NCBI RefSeq assembly: GCF_017599345.1
Contig: NZ_JAGFVL010000048.1
Coordinates: forward strand, 1 to 64,000
From: Gracilibacillus suaedae
GTDB lineage: Bacteria; Bacillota; Bacilli; Bacillales; Amphibacillaceae
DNA length: 64,000 nt
Direction of reading: 5' to 3'
Position 1 is the first letter of the stretch, and each line of letters opens with the position of its first letter. The notes beneath the pieces were generated by a model. It did not search any database, was not told the origin of the DNA, and was given only the letters and a program-made list of their open reading frames with translations. Shown piece by piece: positions 1-9,327 of this stretch. The translations under genes were made by a program, and so were the position numbers.

Positions 1-51
1 AGGAAAGCATTCCTGTAATAAAGCAAAATGGGTATTGAATAAAAAATACCC

Positions 52-114
52 CCTTGGTATGATACGAGGTGTCCAAAGCTGATCAGCGAAAAGGACCCTT
101 AATTAGAACCAAGG
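52..114 (+). promoter_or_regulatory. Structured leader of the transposase gene
   Basis: CCTTGGT at 52-58 pairs with ACCAAGG at 108-114. Inside this, GG-T-GTCC (68-74) pairs with GGACCC (93-98) with one bulged T, and the apex is the palindrome GCTGATCAGC (78-87). The outer right arm overlaps the AAGGAGG ribosome binding site at 111-117 used by the ATG at 124, so the fold could hide the site and limit transposase translation. Alternatively it is part of the left-end recombination DNA or RNA. The pairing is seen; the role is inferred. Confidence 0.45.
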
Positions 115-123
115 AGGACTATT

Positions 124-1407
124 ATGTATTATAAACAAAATGAAAAAATATCACAAGTAACGGAACAAACATTAATTATCGGGATTGATATCGCCAAAAA
201 CAAACACGTTGCACGTGCGCAAGATTTTCGTGGCATACAGTTTGGAAAAGCTTTATACTTTGATAACTCATGGGAAGGCTTTGAGAGCCTCATGTGTTGG
301 AAAGATGAATTATGCGTCCAGCATGAAAAAACGGATATTATCATGGGGATGGAACCAACGGGACATTATTGGTTACCTTTAACTTATTGGTTAAAAGGAA
401 AACAGCTAAAAGTCGTTGTTGTCAACCCGGCTCATGTCAAGAAATCAAAAGAATTGGATGATAATTCACCAACCAAAAATGATGTAAAAGATGCCAGAGT
501 AATATCCCGTCTCATCCAAGATGGGCGTTATTCGGAACCGAATTTACCAGAAGGTATCTATGCAGAACTGCGAGAAGGTATGAATTTGTACGAGCAATTA
601 ATAAAGGATTTTCAAGCAGTAAAAGGTCGTGTTCATCAATGGATTGACCGGTATTTTCCTGAATATACAACGGTCTTTTCCAACTGGGAAGGAAAAGCCT
701 CTTTGGAAGTCCTCAAGATGGGATTGTTTCCGGATGAAATCGTCCAAACAGAGGACATTACCATCTTGCATGAAATTCGTAAAGCAGTCAAAAAAGGAGT
801 GGGATTGAAAAAGATCCGACAATTAAAAGAAGTTGCCGGACATTCTGTTGGCATACAAGAAGGAAAAACCCTAGCTAGGTTAAAACTGAAAACATTAATG
901 GAACAATATGTCCTGCTTCAAGAGAAAATAGAAGAGGCATGGGAAGTGGTAGAGGAGTTTCTAGATACCATCCCAGGCGTGAAAGAAATGGATGATATGA
1001 AAGGGGTTGGCAAGGTAACGATCGCATCATTCTATGCAGAAGTGGGCGATATAAGCAACTATACGCATCCTGAACAAATCATTAAATTGGCAGGATTAAA
1101 TTTGAAACTGGCCACGTCCGGTAAATGGAAAGGCAGAACCATCATCACGAAGAGAGGGCGCCCGAAATTACGTGCTCTGTTGTTTAAAGTCATTCTGCCA
1201 TTGGTGAATCACAATCCTGCATTTAAGGCAATACATGAATATTTTACGACAAGAAAAGAAAATCCATTGAAGAAAAAACAATCCTTAATTGCATTATGTT
1301 GTAAGTTAATTCGTGTATTATTTGCCATTGGAAAGAAACAAGTAGCCTTTCGTCCAGAAAAGATGTTACAGGATATCCCACATTTTCGTTTAAAAGATGC
1401 CGTATAA
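124..1407 (+). CDS. IS110-family transposase (DEDD recombinase)
   Basis: A 427-residue protein with the two-domain layout of IS110-family recombinases. The N-terminal RuvC-like DEDD_Tnp_IS110 domain (about 16-175) shows the acidic set D22 (IGIDIAKNK), E77 (MEPTGHYW), D120 and D123 (NDVKDARVISRLI). A helical middle leads to a C-terminal Transposase_20 domain (about 290-385) with IPGV, KLAGLNL and a TSGKWKG motif, where S332 is the probable nucleophile. Family knowledge: these enzymes are guided by a bridge RNA encoded in the element's non-coding end. The ATG at 124 has a good AAGGAGG. The frame is full length with no frameshift, so the copy may be active. The IS110 versus IS1111 subgroup cannot be settled from this window. 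Confidence 0.93.
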   Translation: MYYKQNEKISQVTEQTLIIGIDIAKNKHVARAQDFRGIQFGKALYFDNSWEGFESLMCWKDELCVQHEKTDIIMGMEPTGHYWLPLTYWLKGKQLKVVVVNPAHVKKSKELDDNSPTKNDVKDARVISRLIQDGRYSEPNLPEGIYAELREGMNLYEQLIKDFQAVKGRVHQWIDRYFPEYTTVFSNWEGKASLEVLKMGLFPDEIVQTEDITILHEIRKAVKKGVGLKKIRQLKEVAGHSVGIQEGKTLARLKLKTLMEQYVLLQEKIEEAWEVVEEFLDTIPGVKEMDDMKGVGKVTIASFYAEVGDISNYTHPEQIIKLAGLNLKLATSGKWKGRTIITKRGRPKLRALLFKVILPLVNHNPAFKAIHEYFTTRKENPLKKKQSLIALCCKLIRVLFAIGKKQVAFRPEKMLQDIPHFRLKDAV

Positions 1408-1456
1408 CAAAAGATTTGGTAATGTTCTCTTCATGGAATGACAGTTATACCTAAGT

Positions 1457-1746
1457 GGCTTGACATGGAGCCTCTATGGGCATGATCTCCTCGCCAAGGA
1501 ATCAAATGGTAAAAAATTGGCTCTGTTGGATCAGGGTATCATGCCCACCTCTCCACATCAAGCCGTGCAATGAATAGAGTGTAGTGAAAGAAAGACTACA
1601 GACGATAGTAGCGTATGAATGAAAGATTATCTTAAATAGAAACACATGAATGACATCAAGAAAACAAACACAACATCTGAAGCCACGGAGCAGCCGGCAA
1701 ACTTATATACGATCGGGCAATGACCCTGGAGGAAAGCATCGCCGGC
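1457..1746 (+). ncRNA. Candidate bridge RNA in the IS110 3' non-coding region
   Basis: Two hairpins with internal loops lie downstream of the transposase. In the first, GGCTTGA (1457-1463) pairs with TCAAGCC (1558-1564), TGGAG (1466-1470) with CTCCA (1551-1555), and GGGCATGAT (1478-1486) with ATCATGCCC (1538-1546). A 7/4-nt internal loop separates the last two stems. A GCCAA/TTGGC stem (1493-1497 with 1517-1521) sits in the apical region. In the second, GCCGG (1693-1697) and CGAT (1710-1713) pair with ATCGCCGGC (1738-1746), leaving a one-sided bulge, with a GGG/CCC apical stem. Two looped stems are what IS110-type bridge RNAs use to bind target and donor DNA; the exact limits and guide bases are not determined. 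Confidence 0.4.
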
Positions 1747-1860
1747 CCCACTTCATGGATAGACCGAACGAAGGAATGTATGCGCAAAGACGCTGTGAGA
1801 TATGGGAGGGTTTGTCGCCATGAGTACTGTGGGAATGGAGTGCGATCATAGCACAACTAA

Positions 1861-2172
1861 TTACCATTTTTTTCAAAACAGAAAGAATGGCTTATTAAGT
1901 ACACCCTTTTTCACCATCATTCCCTAAATGATTTGGTTGACTCCAGTTATGATGTGAAGTAGTCCTTGATATGTAGATGAAATTCTAAGAAAAACAGAGT
2001 AATCAAGAGAATACGTTAGTATATAGAGGGAGTATGTAATAAGCAGCATGATAGTGTTTTTGTATCATAGGTGGTCATTTTGAAGTGATGTGTAGACGGA
2101 AAGCATCGCTCCGGCTGCCTGCTTCCCTTTCCGTGGGGTTTTTCTTGAAAGTGTCCAATAAAATAAAACTGA
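1861..2172. other. Intergenic region after the IS element
   Basis: No convincing gene is seen here. The first 230 bases are AT-rich with no clear structure. Bases 2109-2142 carry a reverse-strand partial copy of the palindromic dispersed repeat whose fuller copies are at 42155 and 47118: the arm with GGCTGCC, TTCCCTTTCC and GTGGGG. Confidence 0.5.
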
Positions 2173-2646
2173 CTATTCTTCTTCGTCTTCCCCAACTTGG
2201 AAGGTTTCGGTATAGACTGATCCGGCTATATAGGAATCTTCTTTTTTATTAGGAAGTGGGTTTGTCTTTTTCCATGCATGATAATCTTTCGAACCATCCC
2301 ATTCCACTAGTATAATATAGGAATTTCCTCTAAACGGTCGCAATAATCTAGCAGCAACTATCCCGCTTATTTCATTCACTTTCTGCTTATAATCCATTTC
2401 GAAGATCGGACTTCCTTCCTCTGTAACAGGGATATGTGACAGACTGATAAAACCTTTTTCTGATAACTCTCCGACTTGTGCAATGACAAGATAATCTCTG
2501 CTTGTTTCAAAAATAGATGGATTTGTATCTTCATAGTAAGCGACGGCTTTGACATCGTTATGCATAATAATAAAAGGAAAAAAAGGATGCTTGCTCTTTA
2601 ATTTCTCTAAATATAGATAGGTGCCGTTTGTCATGTAACCATTCAT
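2173..2646 (-). CDS. hmoB: Heme-degrading monooxygenase (HmoB/YhgC-like)
   Basis: A 157-residue protein with an antibiotic-biosynthesis-monooxygenase-type fold. The C-terminal half (IVAARLLRPFRGN, then YIILVEWDGSKDYHAWKK) fits the ABM domain of HmoB, which opens haem to release iron. I chose the ATG at 2646 because AAAGGAGG lies 8 bases upstream; an in-frame ATG seven codons earlier has no such site. It is divergent from pbpF and beside hemEHY, the arrangement known in B. subtilis (yhgC-pbpF-hemEHY). The assignment rests on synteny, length and the tryptophan-rich ABM motif. The acidic tail ends in GEDEEE. Confidence 0.72.
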   Translation of the reverse strand: MNGYMTNGTYLYLEKLKSKHPFFPFIIMHNDVKAVAYYEDTNPSIFETSRDYLVIAQVGELSEKGFISLSHIPVTEEGSPIFEMDYKQKVNEISGIVAARLLRPFRGNSYIILVEWDGSKDYHAWKKTNPLPNKKEDSYIAGSVYTETFQVGEDEEE

Positions 2647-2771
2647 GATACTGCCTCCTTTATTCATTTTAGTTTTGTACTTTTTTTGCCATTATAACAT
2701 TCGTCGTACAAACAGGTTTTGTGATAAAATGAAACCATTGTCGAAATTTAAGAGAAAGGTGGTGTATCAGT

Positions 2772-4958
2772 TTGGCTAAAGAAAAAATAAAACAGTTTAT
2801 TCAGTCTGTATGGTCCTGGATCAAACGGTATAAATGGCTCTCGATTATCGTCACATCCATGTTTTTATTATCTGTATTAGGTTATCTTTTTATAATATTT
2901 GGAGGACGATTTGTTTTTGACGAGAGAGCTGTTATTTTGCCGACTGCTTCCAAAGTGGTTGCAGAGGATGGTACCGTGTTAGGGAAATTATACTCAGAAA
3001 ATAGAGATTATGTCACATTAGAACAAATCCCAGACCATGTAGAAGAAGCGTTTATCGCAATGGAAGATCAGCGTTTTTATGAACATGCTGGTATTTCTTT
3101 ACCCGCTGTTACACGTGCCGTTTACCGTGATATTATAACAATGAGCAAAGTGGAAGGTGGCAGTACCATAACACAGCAATTAGCTAAAAACTTGTTTTTA
3201 GTCAATGATAAAACATGGATGAGAAAAACAAAAGAAGTGATGGCATCAATTTATCTGGAACGAAATTATACCAAATCGCAAATCTTAGAACTTTATTTAA
3301 ATCAAATATATTTGGCGCATGGTGTACATGGAGTAGGTACAGCTGCTGATTACTATTTTGGAAAAGATATAGAGGATTTATCAATCGAAGAAGGAGCTTT
3401 ACTTGCAGCAATGGTGAAAGCACCCAATTCCTATTCCCCACATCATGATTTAGATGAGGCGAAACAACGGAGAGATCTGGTGTTACAACAAATGGCAAAT
3501 GAAGGTGATATTTCAACCGAACAATTGCTAGCGTTACAAGCAACGGAAATTAAAGTAAAGGATCAAGAAGAGCAAAGAGATCCATGGTTAGACGACTATT
3601 TTGCATACGTTTTAGAGGAAGTAGAAGCTACATATGGATTGAGTCGTGAAGCATTAAAACGTGGTGGTTACACCGTGGAAGTGCATATGGATCCTGACAT
3701 ACAGCAAATTGCATATGATCAAATGCAAGATAGTGATTATTATCACGGATCAAATGATGCCGTTAATGGTAGCTTTGTTTTAATGGAACAAAAAACAGGT
3801 CGATTAAAAGCATTAATTGCTGGACGTGATTTTCAATTAAATGATACCAATCATCTTTTAACGAAAAAACAACCAGGCTCGGTTATGAAACCTTTAGCCG
3901 TTTATGGACCAGCAATGCAATTAGGGAACTATCAACCATATGATATGATTCCAGATCAGGATATCGAATATGATGACGGATATCGTGTTAACAATGTTGA
4001 CGGGCAATTTGATGGAGAAGTAAGCATGTTTCAAGCAGTAGTAGAATCAAAGAATGCTCCTGCTGTCTGGTTATTGGATCAAATTGGTATCGATTATAGT
4101 AAATCCCTGTTGGAAAAAATGAATATTGATATGAATGATCAAGGATTGGCGATTGCTTTAGGTGGTTTAGAAAAAGGGATCACACCGATTAAGGTGGCAG
4201 AGGGCTACCGCACCTTTATTAGTGGCGGGGAATGGCTGGAAGCAAGAAGTGTTCGAGTTGTTTATAATAAAGATCAGGAAAAACTACAACCTAAAGAACG
4301 CGAAAAAGAAAATGTGTTTAATTCGCAAACAGCATGGAATATGCTGCGAATGTTAGAGGGAGTAACCAAGGATGGTACTGGTACAGCTGGTGAATATGGC
4401 AAAGCTTTGGCAGGCAAAACAGGATCAACCCAACACCCAGAAAAAGAGGATGCGGTAAAGGATGCATGGTTTGCTAGTATTACTCCTGAATATGTGACAG
4501 CAGCATGGATCGGATATGATCATGCAACAGCCGAAAATTATTTAACAACAGGTTCTGAAGCGACTACAAGATTAACAAAATCGATTTTAACCGAGATAGA
4601 TAAAAGAATACTATTATCAGAAAAATTTGAACAACCTGATGATGTCGAAGATTTACCAGAACCAATACAACTCCCCGAGATTAATGATTTAACAGCATCG
4701 ATTCAGTTTGGTGGTTTTTCGATATTGCAGGGCGAATTAAATTGGACAGCTTCGGAAGACAGTCGTATCATCTATCGAATTTATGAACGTGGAGAGGATG
4801 AAGATCATTTCATTGGTGAAGCGGAAGGTCAGGGAAAATATACGATTGACCGCGTTAATGTTTTTCGAACGGGTGAATATTATGTTGTACCATATAATCC
4901 ATTAACCAAACAAACAGGTGAACCTTCCAATATGACGTCTTTAGAGTTTGACTTTTAA
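2772..4958 (+). CDS. pbpF: Class A penicillin-binding protein (PbpF, PBP2C-like)
   Basis: A bifunctional peptidoglycan glycosyltransferase and transpeptidase of 728 residues. After a short cytoplasmic tail and a membrane anchor (about 21-46) comes the GT51 domain with EDQRFYEHAG (catalytic E98), GGSTITQQLAKN and the ELYLNQIYLAHG motif. The transpeptidase domain has SVMK (S370 nucleophile), SKN (426-428) and KTG (549-551). A C-terminal extension of about 90 residues looks like a fibronectin-type fold. Translation starts at TTG 2772, with AAAGGTGGTG just upstream. The role is septal and spore cell-wall synthesis by analogy with B. subtilis PbpF. The gene opens the run that leads into the haem operon, but about 125 bases separate it from hemE. 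Confidence 0.92.
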   Translation: MAKEKIKQFIQSVWSWIKRYKWLSIIVTSMFLLSVLGYLFIIFGGRFVFDERAVILPTASKVVAEDGTVLGKLYSENRDYVTLEQIPDHVEEAFIAMEDQRFYEHAGISLPAVTRAVYRDIITMSKVEGGSTITQQLAKNLFLVNDKTWMRKTKEVMASIYLERNYTKSQILELYLNQIYLAHGVHGVGTAADYYFGKDIEDLSIEEGALLAAMVKAPNSYSPHHDLDEAKQRRDLVLQQMANEGDISTEQLLALQATEIKVKDQEEQRDPWLDDYFAYVLEEVEATYGLSREALKRGGYTVEVHMDPDIQQIAYDQMQDSDYYHGSNDAVNGSFVLMEQKTGRLKALIAGRDFQLNDTNHLLTKKQPGSVMKPLAVYGPAMQLGNYQPYDMIPDQDIEYDDGYRVNNVDGQFDGEVSMFQAVVESKNAPAVWLLDQIGIDYSKSLLEKMNIDMNDQGLAIALGGLEKGITPIKVAEGYRTFISGGEWLEARSVRVVYNKDQEKLQPKEREKENVFNSQTAWNMLRMLEGVTKDGTGTAGEYGKALAGKTGSTQHPEKEDAVKDAWFASITPEYVTAAWIGYDHATAENYLTTGSEATTRLTKSILTEIDKRILLSEKFEQPDDVEDLPEPIQLPEINDLTASIQFGGFSILQGELNWTASEDSRIIYRIYERGEDEDHFIGEAEGQGKYTIDRVNVFRTGEYYVVPYNPLTKQTGEPSNMTSLEFDF

Positions 4959-5084
4959 CCTAAAACTAATTACAATTACTTTTTAGTTATAATAATTACA
5001 ATTTAGTGAACATTTTAAAAAATACTATACAGGATCGATCAAACCTTCTATAGTAGAATAGAATGGAAAAAAAGGGTGAAATAG

Positions 5085-6116
5085 ATGACGAAATTTAACG
5101 ATACGATATTAAAAGCATTTAGAGGGGAAGAAACAGACTATACACCTGTCTGGTATATGCGACAAGCCGGTAGATCCCAGAAAGAATACCGGGAATTAAA
5201 GAAGAAATATTCTTTATTTGAAATTACCCACCAACCAGAACTCTGTGCCTATGTAACAAGGTTACCGGTGGAAATGTATAATGTCGATGCAGCGGTTTTA
5301 TACAAAGATATTATGTCGCCTTTACCTGCAATTGGTGTAGATGTCGATATTCAATCAGGGATAGGTCCTGTTATTGATAATCCGATTGCATCATTACGTG
5401 ATATTGAAAAATTGGGAACAATCGATCCAGAGAGTGATGTTCCTTATGTATTAGATACAATTCGCTTATTAACGAAAGAGCAGTTATATGTCCCATTAAT
5501 TGGTTTTAGTGGTGCTCCTTTCACGTTAGCAAGCTACATGATTGAAGGCGGTCCATCGAAAAATTATCATAAAACAAAAGCACTCATGTACAGTGATTCC
5601 AAAGCATGGTTTGCCTTGATGGAAAAATTAGCAGATATGACCATTACTTATGTGAAAGCACAAGTAAATGCTGGCGCACAGGCTATTCAAATCTTTGATT
5701 CATGGGTCGGTGCATTAAATGTAACTGATTATCGTACTTATATTAAACCTGTGATGAACCGTATTTTTAGTGAGTTACGCGAAACGAATGTACCATTGAT
5801 TATTTTTGGTGTGGGTGCTAGCCACTTGATGAAAGAATGGAATGACCTACCTGTTGATGTTATTGGTCTTGATTGGCGGATGTCGATCACAGAAGCACGC
5901 GAGCTAGATATAACAAAAGCACTACAAGGAAATCTTGATCCAGCCTTTTTGCTAGCAGATTGGGAAGTAGTGGAGGAAAAAGCAAAACAAATCATTGATG
6001 AAGGAAAAGCACACCCTAGTCATGTTTTTAACCTAGGACATGGTGTTACGCCTGAAATCAGTCCAGATCGATTAAAGAAATTAACAACATTTATACATGA
6101 ATATTCGAAAAAATAA
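5085..6116 (+). CDS. hemE: Uroporphyrinogen decarboxylase
   Basis: A cytoplasmic enzyme that removes four carboxyls from uroporphyrinogen III to give coproporphyrinogen III. The 343-residue length is normal. Family signatures are [10 protein letters not shown] near the N terminus and [17 protein letters not shown] near the middle; the C-terminal NLGHGVTPE is also typical. The ATG at 5085 follows AAAGGGTG. It is the first gene of hemE-hemH-hemY; hemH begins 16 bases after its stop, so the three are surely one transcript. Confidence 0.96.
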   Translation: MTKFNDTILKAFRGEETDYTPVWYMRQAGRSQKEYRELKKKYSLFEITHQPELCAYVTRLPVEMYNVDAAVLYKDIMSPLPAIGVDVDIQSGIGPVIDNPIASLRDIEKLGTIDPESDVPYVLDTIRLLTKEQLYVPLIGFSGAPFTLASYMIEGGPSKNYHKTKALMYSDSKAWFALMEKLADMTITYVKAQVNAGAQAIQIFDSWVGALNVTDYRTYIKPVMNRIFSELRETNVPLIIFGVGASHLMKEWNDLPVDVIGLDWRMSITEARELDITKALQGNLDPAFLLADWEVVEEKAKQIIDEGKAHPSHVFNLGHGVTPEISPDRLKKLTTFIHEYSKK

Positions 6117-6132
6117 GAAAGGATGTCTCATC

Positions 6133-7068
6133 ATGGCAAAGAAAAGAGTAGGATTACTTGTAATGGCATATGGTACGCCATATAAAGAAGCAGATATTGA
6201 ACGATATTACACACACATTCGTCACGGACGTAAACCAACCAAAGAAATGCTAGAGGATTTAACAGAGCGTTATCAAGCAATTGGTGGTATTTCCCCATTG
6301 GCACGAATCACCGAAGAACAGGCACAAAGCTTACAAGACCAAGCAAATGAAATCCAGGATGATGTAGAATTTGTTTACTATTTAGGCTTAAAACATATCG
6401 AACCTTTTATCGAAGATGCGGTACAGCAAATGGCAGAAGACGGAATTGATGAAGCTATTTCTATTGTACTTGCTCCACACTACTCTACATTTAGTGTCAA
6501 AGCCTACAATGGTAGGGCGAAAGAAGAAGCAGATAAACATGGTATCGCGATTAAATCAGTAGAAAGCTGGTATGATGCAGAAGGCTTTATTAACTATTGG
6601 GCAGATGCTATTACAAAAGAATATGAAAAAATTGATGATAAAGAGAAAGCGGTATTGATTGTTTCTGCTCATAGTTTACCAGAGAAGATTTTACAAAACG
6701 GTGACCCATATCCGAAACAATTAGAACGTACAGCTACATTAATTCAAGAAAAAACAGGTATCGCAAATGTTGAAATTGGTTGGCAAAGTGAAGGAAACAC
6801 GCCAGATCCTTGGTTAGGACCAGATGTACAGGATCTAACTCGTGATCTTTTTGAACAGAAAGGATATCAATCATTCATTTATGCACCGGTTGGATTCGTA
6901 GCTGATCACTTAGAAGTATTGTATGACAATGATTATGAATGTAAAGTTGTTTGTGAGGAAATTGGCGCAGCTTATTATCGTCCACCAATGCCAAATGTAA
7001 ACCCAACGTTTATCCACACGCTAGCAGGAATTGTAGTAGACAAATTCCAGAGTGATAGCGAGTCATGA
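6133..7068 (+). CDS. hemH: Coproporphyrin III ferrochelatase (HemH/CpfC)
   Basis: Inserts Fe2+ into coproporphyrin III in the Gram-positive haem pathway. At 311 residues it matches B. subtilis HemH (about 310). [20 protein letters not shown] is the N-terminal signature, [10 protein letters not shown] carries the metal-binding histidine and [15 protein letters not shown] carries the partner glutamate. The reading frame is open twelve codons further up, but the ATG at 6133 has an AAAGGA site and starts the conserved [14 protein letters not shown]. Its TGA overlaps the ATG of hemY by four bases (ATGA), giving translational coupling. Confidence 0.95.
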   Translation: MAKKRVGLLVMAYGTPYKEADIERYYTHIRHGRKPTKEMLEDLTERYQAIGGISPLARITEEQAQSLQDQANEIQDDVEFVYYLGLKHIEPFIEDAVQQMAEDGIDEAISIVLAPHYSTFSVKAYNGRAKEEADKHGIAIKSVESWYDAEGFINYWADAITKEYEKIDDKEKAVLIVSAHSLPEKILQNGDPYPKQLERTATLIQEKTGIANVEIGWQSEGNTPDPWLGPDVQDLTRDLFEQKGYQSFIYAPVGFVADHLEVLYDNDYECKVVCEEIGAAYYRPPMPNVNPTFIHTLAGIVVDKFQSDSES

Positions 7069-8462
7069 AGAAAATAACGGTGATAGGCGGCGGTATAGCG
7101 GGGCTTACTGCCGCTTACTATTTAGACCAGAAGATTAAAGAACAGAATTTGGATTATCAGCTTCAGCTTTTAGAAGCGAGTAATCGTTTAGGTGGCAAAA
7201 TTAATACAGAAAGACGGGATGGTTTTACGATCGAACGTGGCCCTGATTCTTTTTTAATTCGTAAACAATCAGCTGAACGCTTAGCTCGAAATGTTGGCAT
7301 TGGTGACAAGTTAGTTAAGAACGGAACAGGTAAATCCTATATTTTAGTTGGAGATCAGCTTCATAGTATGCCTCAAGGCTCTTTTATGGGTATACCAACC
7401 CAAGTCCGCCCATTTTTAAAGTCAAGTTTATTTAGCGTAACAGGCAAACTTCGTGCAGGTATGGATTTTGTGTTGCCTAAAGGTGAAGTACAAGACGATC
7501 AGTCATTAGGAAAGTTCTTCAGACGACGATTAGGAGACGAAGTGGTTGAGAATTTAATTGAACCTTTATTATCAGGTATTTATGCTGGTGATTTAGATGA
7601 TTTAAGTTTGATGGCAACATTTCCGAATTTTTATCACTTGGAACAAGAGCATCGCAGTCTCATTCGCGGACTGCAAAAAACAACGCCAGTACCGAAACAA
7701 CCAAGTGGTAAGAAGAAAAGTATGTTTTATAGCTTGGAAGGTGGACTGGCAACATTAGTAGAAGCGATTGAAGCGTCATTGTCAGAAGGCATTGTCCAAA
7801 AGGGGAGAGCAGTTAATAAGATTACCAGATCTGAAGATGGCTACGAATTAGAGTTAAAAGGTGGTTCTATATTATCATCTGATGTTATTTTAATTGCTAC
7901 GCCTTATCCCGTGATGAAACATATGCTCAAACCCTATGATTTTGTAGCAGATCTGCATAATATGAAAGCTACTTCTGTTGCTAATGTGGCATTAGCGTTT
8001 GATCAATCTGCCATTAAGGAAGATATTGATGGTACTGGATTTGTGGTATCCCGTAATAGTAACTATCGTATTACTGCTTGTACATGGACACACAAAAAAT
8101 GGCCGGGTACCGCTGCACCGGCAGGAAAAGCATTACTAAGATGCTATGTTGGACGTCCAGGTGATGAAGAAGTAGTGGATCTTTCTGATGAAGCATTAGA
8201 AGAAATTGTTTTACATGATTTAAACAAAATAATGAAAATTGACGGTGATCCTTTGTTTTCTGTCGTATCTCGCTGGAAAGATGCGATGCCACAATATAGC
8301 ATTGGTCATAAGCACGTAGTAGAAAATTTGGAGAATAGTCTTGCTTCAGAACTTCCTGGTGTATTCGTAGCAGGTAGCCCATATCGAGGCATCGGAATCC
8401 CAGACTGTATCGATCAAGGAGAAGCAGCTGTTGAGAAAATAATAGATTATTTAGCAGAGTAA
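7065..8462 (+). CDS. hemY: Coproporphyrinogen III oxidase (HemY/CgoX)
   Basis: An FAD-dependent oxidase of 465 residues that converts coproporphyrinogen III to coproporphyrin III before iron insertion. The Rossmann FAD motif [13 protein letters not shown] is at the N terminus, followed by RLGGKI; the C-terminal [15 protein letters not shown] is the second FAD-binding motif. It overlaps hemH by four bases. The B. subtilis partners yhgD and yhgE do not follow; instead an 83-bp repeat array starts 20 bases after the stop. No intrinsic terminator other than those hairpins is obvious. Confidence 0.95.
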   Translation: MKKITVIGGGIAGLTAAYYLDQKIKEQNLDYQLQLLEASNRLGGKINTERRDGFTIERGPDSFLIRKQSAERLARNVGIGDKLVKNGTGKSYILVGDQLHSMPQGSFMGIPTQVRPFLKSSLFSVTGKLRAGMDFVLPKGEVQDDQSLGKFFRRRLGDEVVENLIEPLLSGIYAGDLDDLSLMATFPNFYHLEQEHRSLIRGLQKTTPVPKQPSGKKKSMFYSLEGGLATLVEAIEASLSEGIVQKGRAVNKITRSEDGYELELKGGSILSSDVILIATPYPVMKHMLKPYDFVADLHNMKATSVANVALAFDQSAIKEDIDGTGFVVSRNSNYRITACTWTHKKWPGTAAPAGKALLRCYVGRPGDEEVVDLSDEALEEIVLHDLNKIMKIDGDPLFSVVSRWKDAMPQYSIGHKHVVENLENSLASELPGVFVAGSPYRGIGIPDCIDQGEAAVEKIIDYLAE

Positions 8463-8482
8463 CTTTAAGTGCTCTGCTTTTT

Positions 8483-8760
8483 CGGCTATATCCAGGGAAG
8501 AGAAGGAGATATCCCTGGAAGGGCTGTCCTGTTCCGAGGAAAAAGCCTTCTCTTCCAGGGATAATCGGCTATATCCAGGGAAGGGAAGGAAATATCCTCG
8601 GAAGGGCTGTCCTGTTCCGAGGAAAAAGCCTTCTCTTCCAGGGATAATCGGCTATATCCAGGGAAGGGAAGGAAATATCCTCGGAAGCGCCGTCCTGTTC
8701 CGAGGAAAAAGCCTTCTCTTCCGGGGATAAACGATTATATCTAGGGAAGGGAAGTGGGTA
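8483..8760 (+). repeat. 83-bp tandem array, three full units and one partial
   Basis: Units begin at 8483, 8566, 8649 and (partial) 8732, each exactly 83 bases and about 90 percent identical by eye. Each unit is palindromic inside: TATCC(C)TGGA pairs with TCCAGGGATA, and in units 2 and 3 TCCTCGGAA pairs with TTCCGAGGA. The partial fourth unit runs into AGTGGGTAGCCGGAGTGG (8752-8769), a piece of the dispersed palindromic repeat found at 42155 and 47118. There are no spacers, so it is not CRISPR. Open frames across it on the minus strand are a by-product of the repetition. Confidence 0.9.
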
Positions 8761-8896
8761 GCCGGAGTGGCGGTTATGATCACGATACATGTCAAAATTA
8801 CTTCATAGGTGACTGTACATTTAGTTTCGAACAAACAGTATTTTCATTACTTCGCAGTATGTATCAACTGTGTAATAGTACAAGTTTTTAGACTAC

Positions 8897-8924
8897 AAAA
8901 AAAAGCAGCTACTTTAATAGCTGC
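8897..8924 (-). terminator. Intrinsic terminator for the yhfH-like gene
   Basis: GCAGCTA (8905-8911) pairs with TAGCTGC (8918-8924). Read on the minus strand the stem is followed by a run of eight Ts (8904 down to 8897), the expected position for ending the transcript of the gene at 9042-9170. Confidence 0.75.
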
Positions 8925-9041
8925 AGGTGTCTGTCTTTTACATATATCTTGATTAATTGGATGGGAATGTTCATCATCCTTGTTCAGCAGGATAAGAAGG
9001 ATGAAAGAAACGAAAGATATGGTTGTAAAAGACGTAACAGG

Positions 9042-9170
9042 TTAGATGGCGGGATGACTGCAGCTGTCGCAGATGTTATGATAACAATCTGCTTGTTCTA
9101 CAATATCATTTCCGCACTTACTACACTTTTTTCTGGGAATGTTGCGAAAGAATTCAACGATGCTCTTCAT
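9042..9170 (-). CDS. yhfH: YhfH-like zinc-ribbon miniprotein
   Basis: A 42-residue protein starting MKSIVEFFRNIPRKK, followed by CSKCGND and CYHNICDSC: four main cysteines in CxxC pairs that should bind one zinc. The ATG at 9170 has GGGAGG seven bases upstream, and a minus-strand terminator follows at 8897-8924. In B. subtilis a protein of this kind (YhfH) is encoded close to lplJ, as here. Its function is unknown. The overlapping plus-strand frame at 8949-9293 is rejected. Confidence 0.75.
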   Translation of the reverse strand: MKSIVEFFRNIPRKKCSKCGNDIVEQADCYHNICDSCSHPAI

Positions 9171-9327
9171 AACGGACCTCCCAAAAGCGTGTCGTATTAT
9201 TATTGTATTATAACAAGTGTAAAAAATCAACTATTTGTATTAGTACAATATCATAAAAATTGTTTTATCTTTTTAATTCTTTTATACTTGTAGTGAAAAT
9301 CAGCCAACAATAGGAGTGAAAGAACAT

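Larger units (their letters stand above)
1..1860 (+). mobile_element. IS110-family insertion sequence (outer ends not defined)
   Basis: The element consists of one DEDD transposase gene with structured non-coding DNA on both sides. IS110-family elements lack conventional long terminal inverted repeats and usually make no target duplication, so I cannot fix the ends by eye. The left end lies at or before position 1. The right end is placed tentatively near 1860, where the GC-richer structured DNA gives way to AT-rich sequence. No passenger gene is visible. Confidence 0.65.

Noticed and set aside
1656-1856. Minus-strand 66-codon frame after the transposase
   Set aside because: It lies antisense to the structured RNA candidate and has no ribosome binding site.
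8483-8760. Possible CRISPR array
   Set aside because: Units are contiguous with no unique spacers, and no cas genes are nearby; the same holds for the 51-bp array.
8569-8834. Minus-strand frames encoding repeated SLDI...YPxKRRLFPRNRTALPRIF peptides
   Set aside because: By-product of the 83-bp tandem repeats; no start signals.
8949-9293. 114-codon plus-strand frame before lplJ
   Set aside because: No ribosome binding site and antisense to the better supported zinc-ribbon gene.
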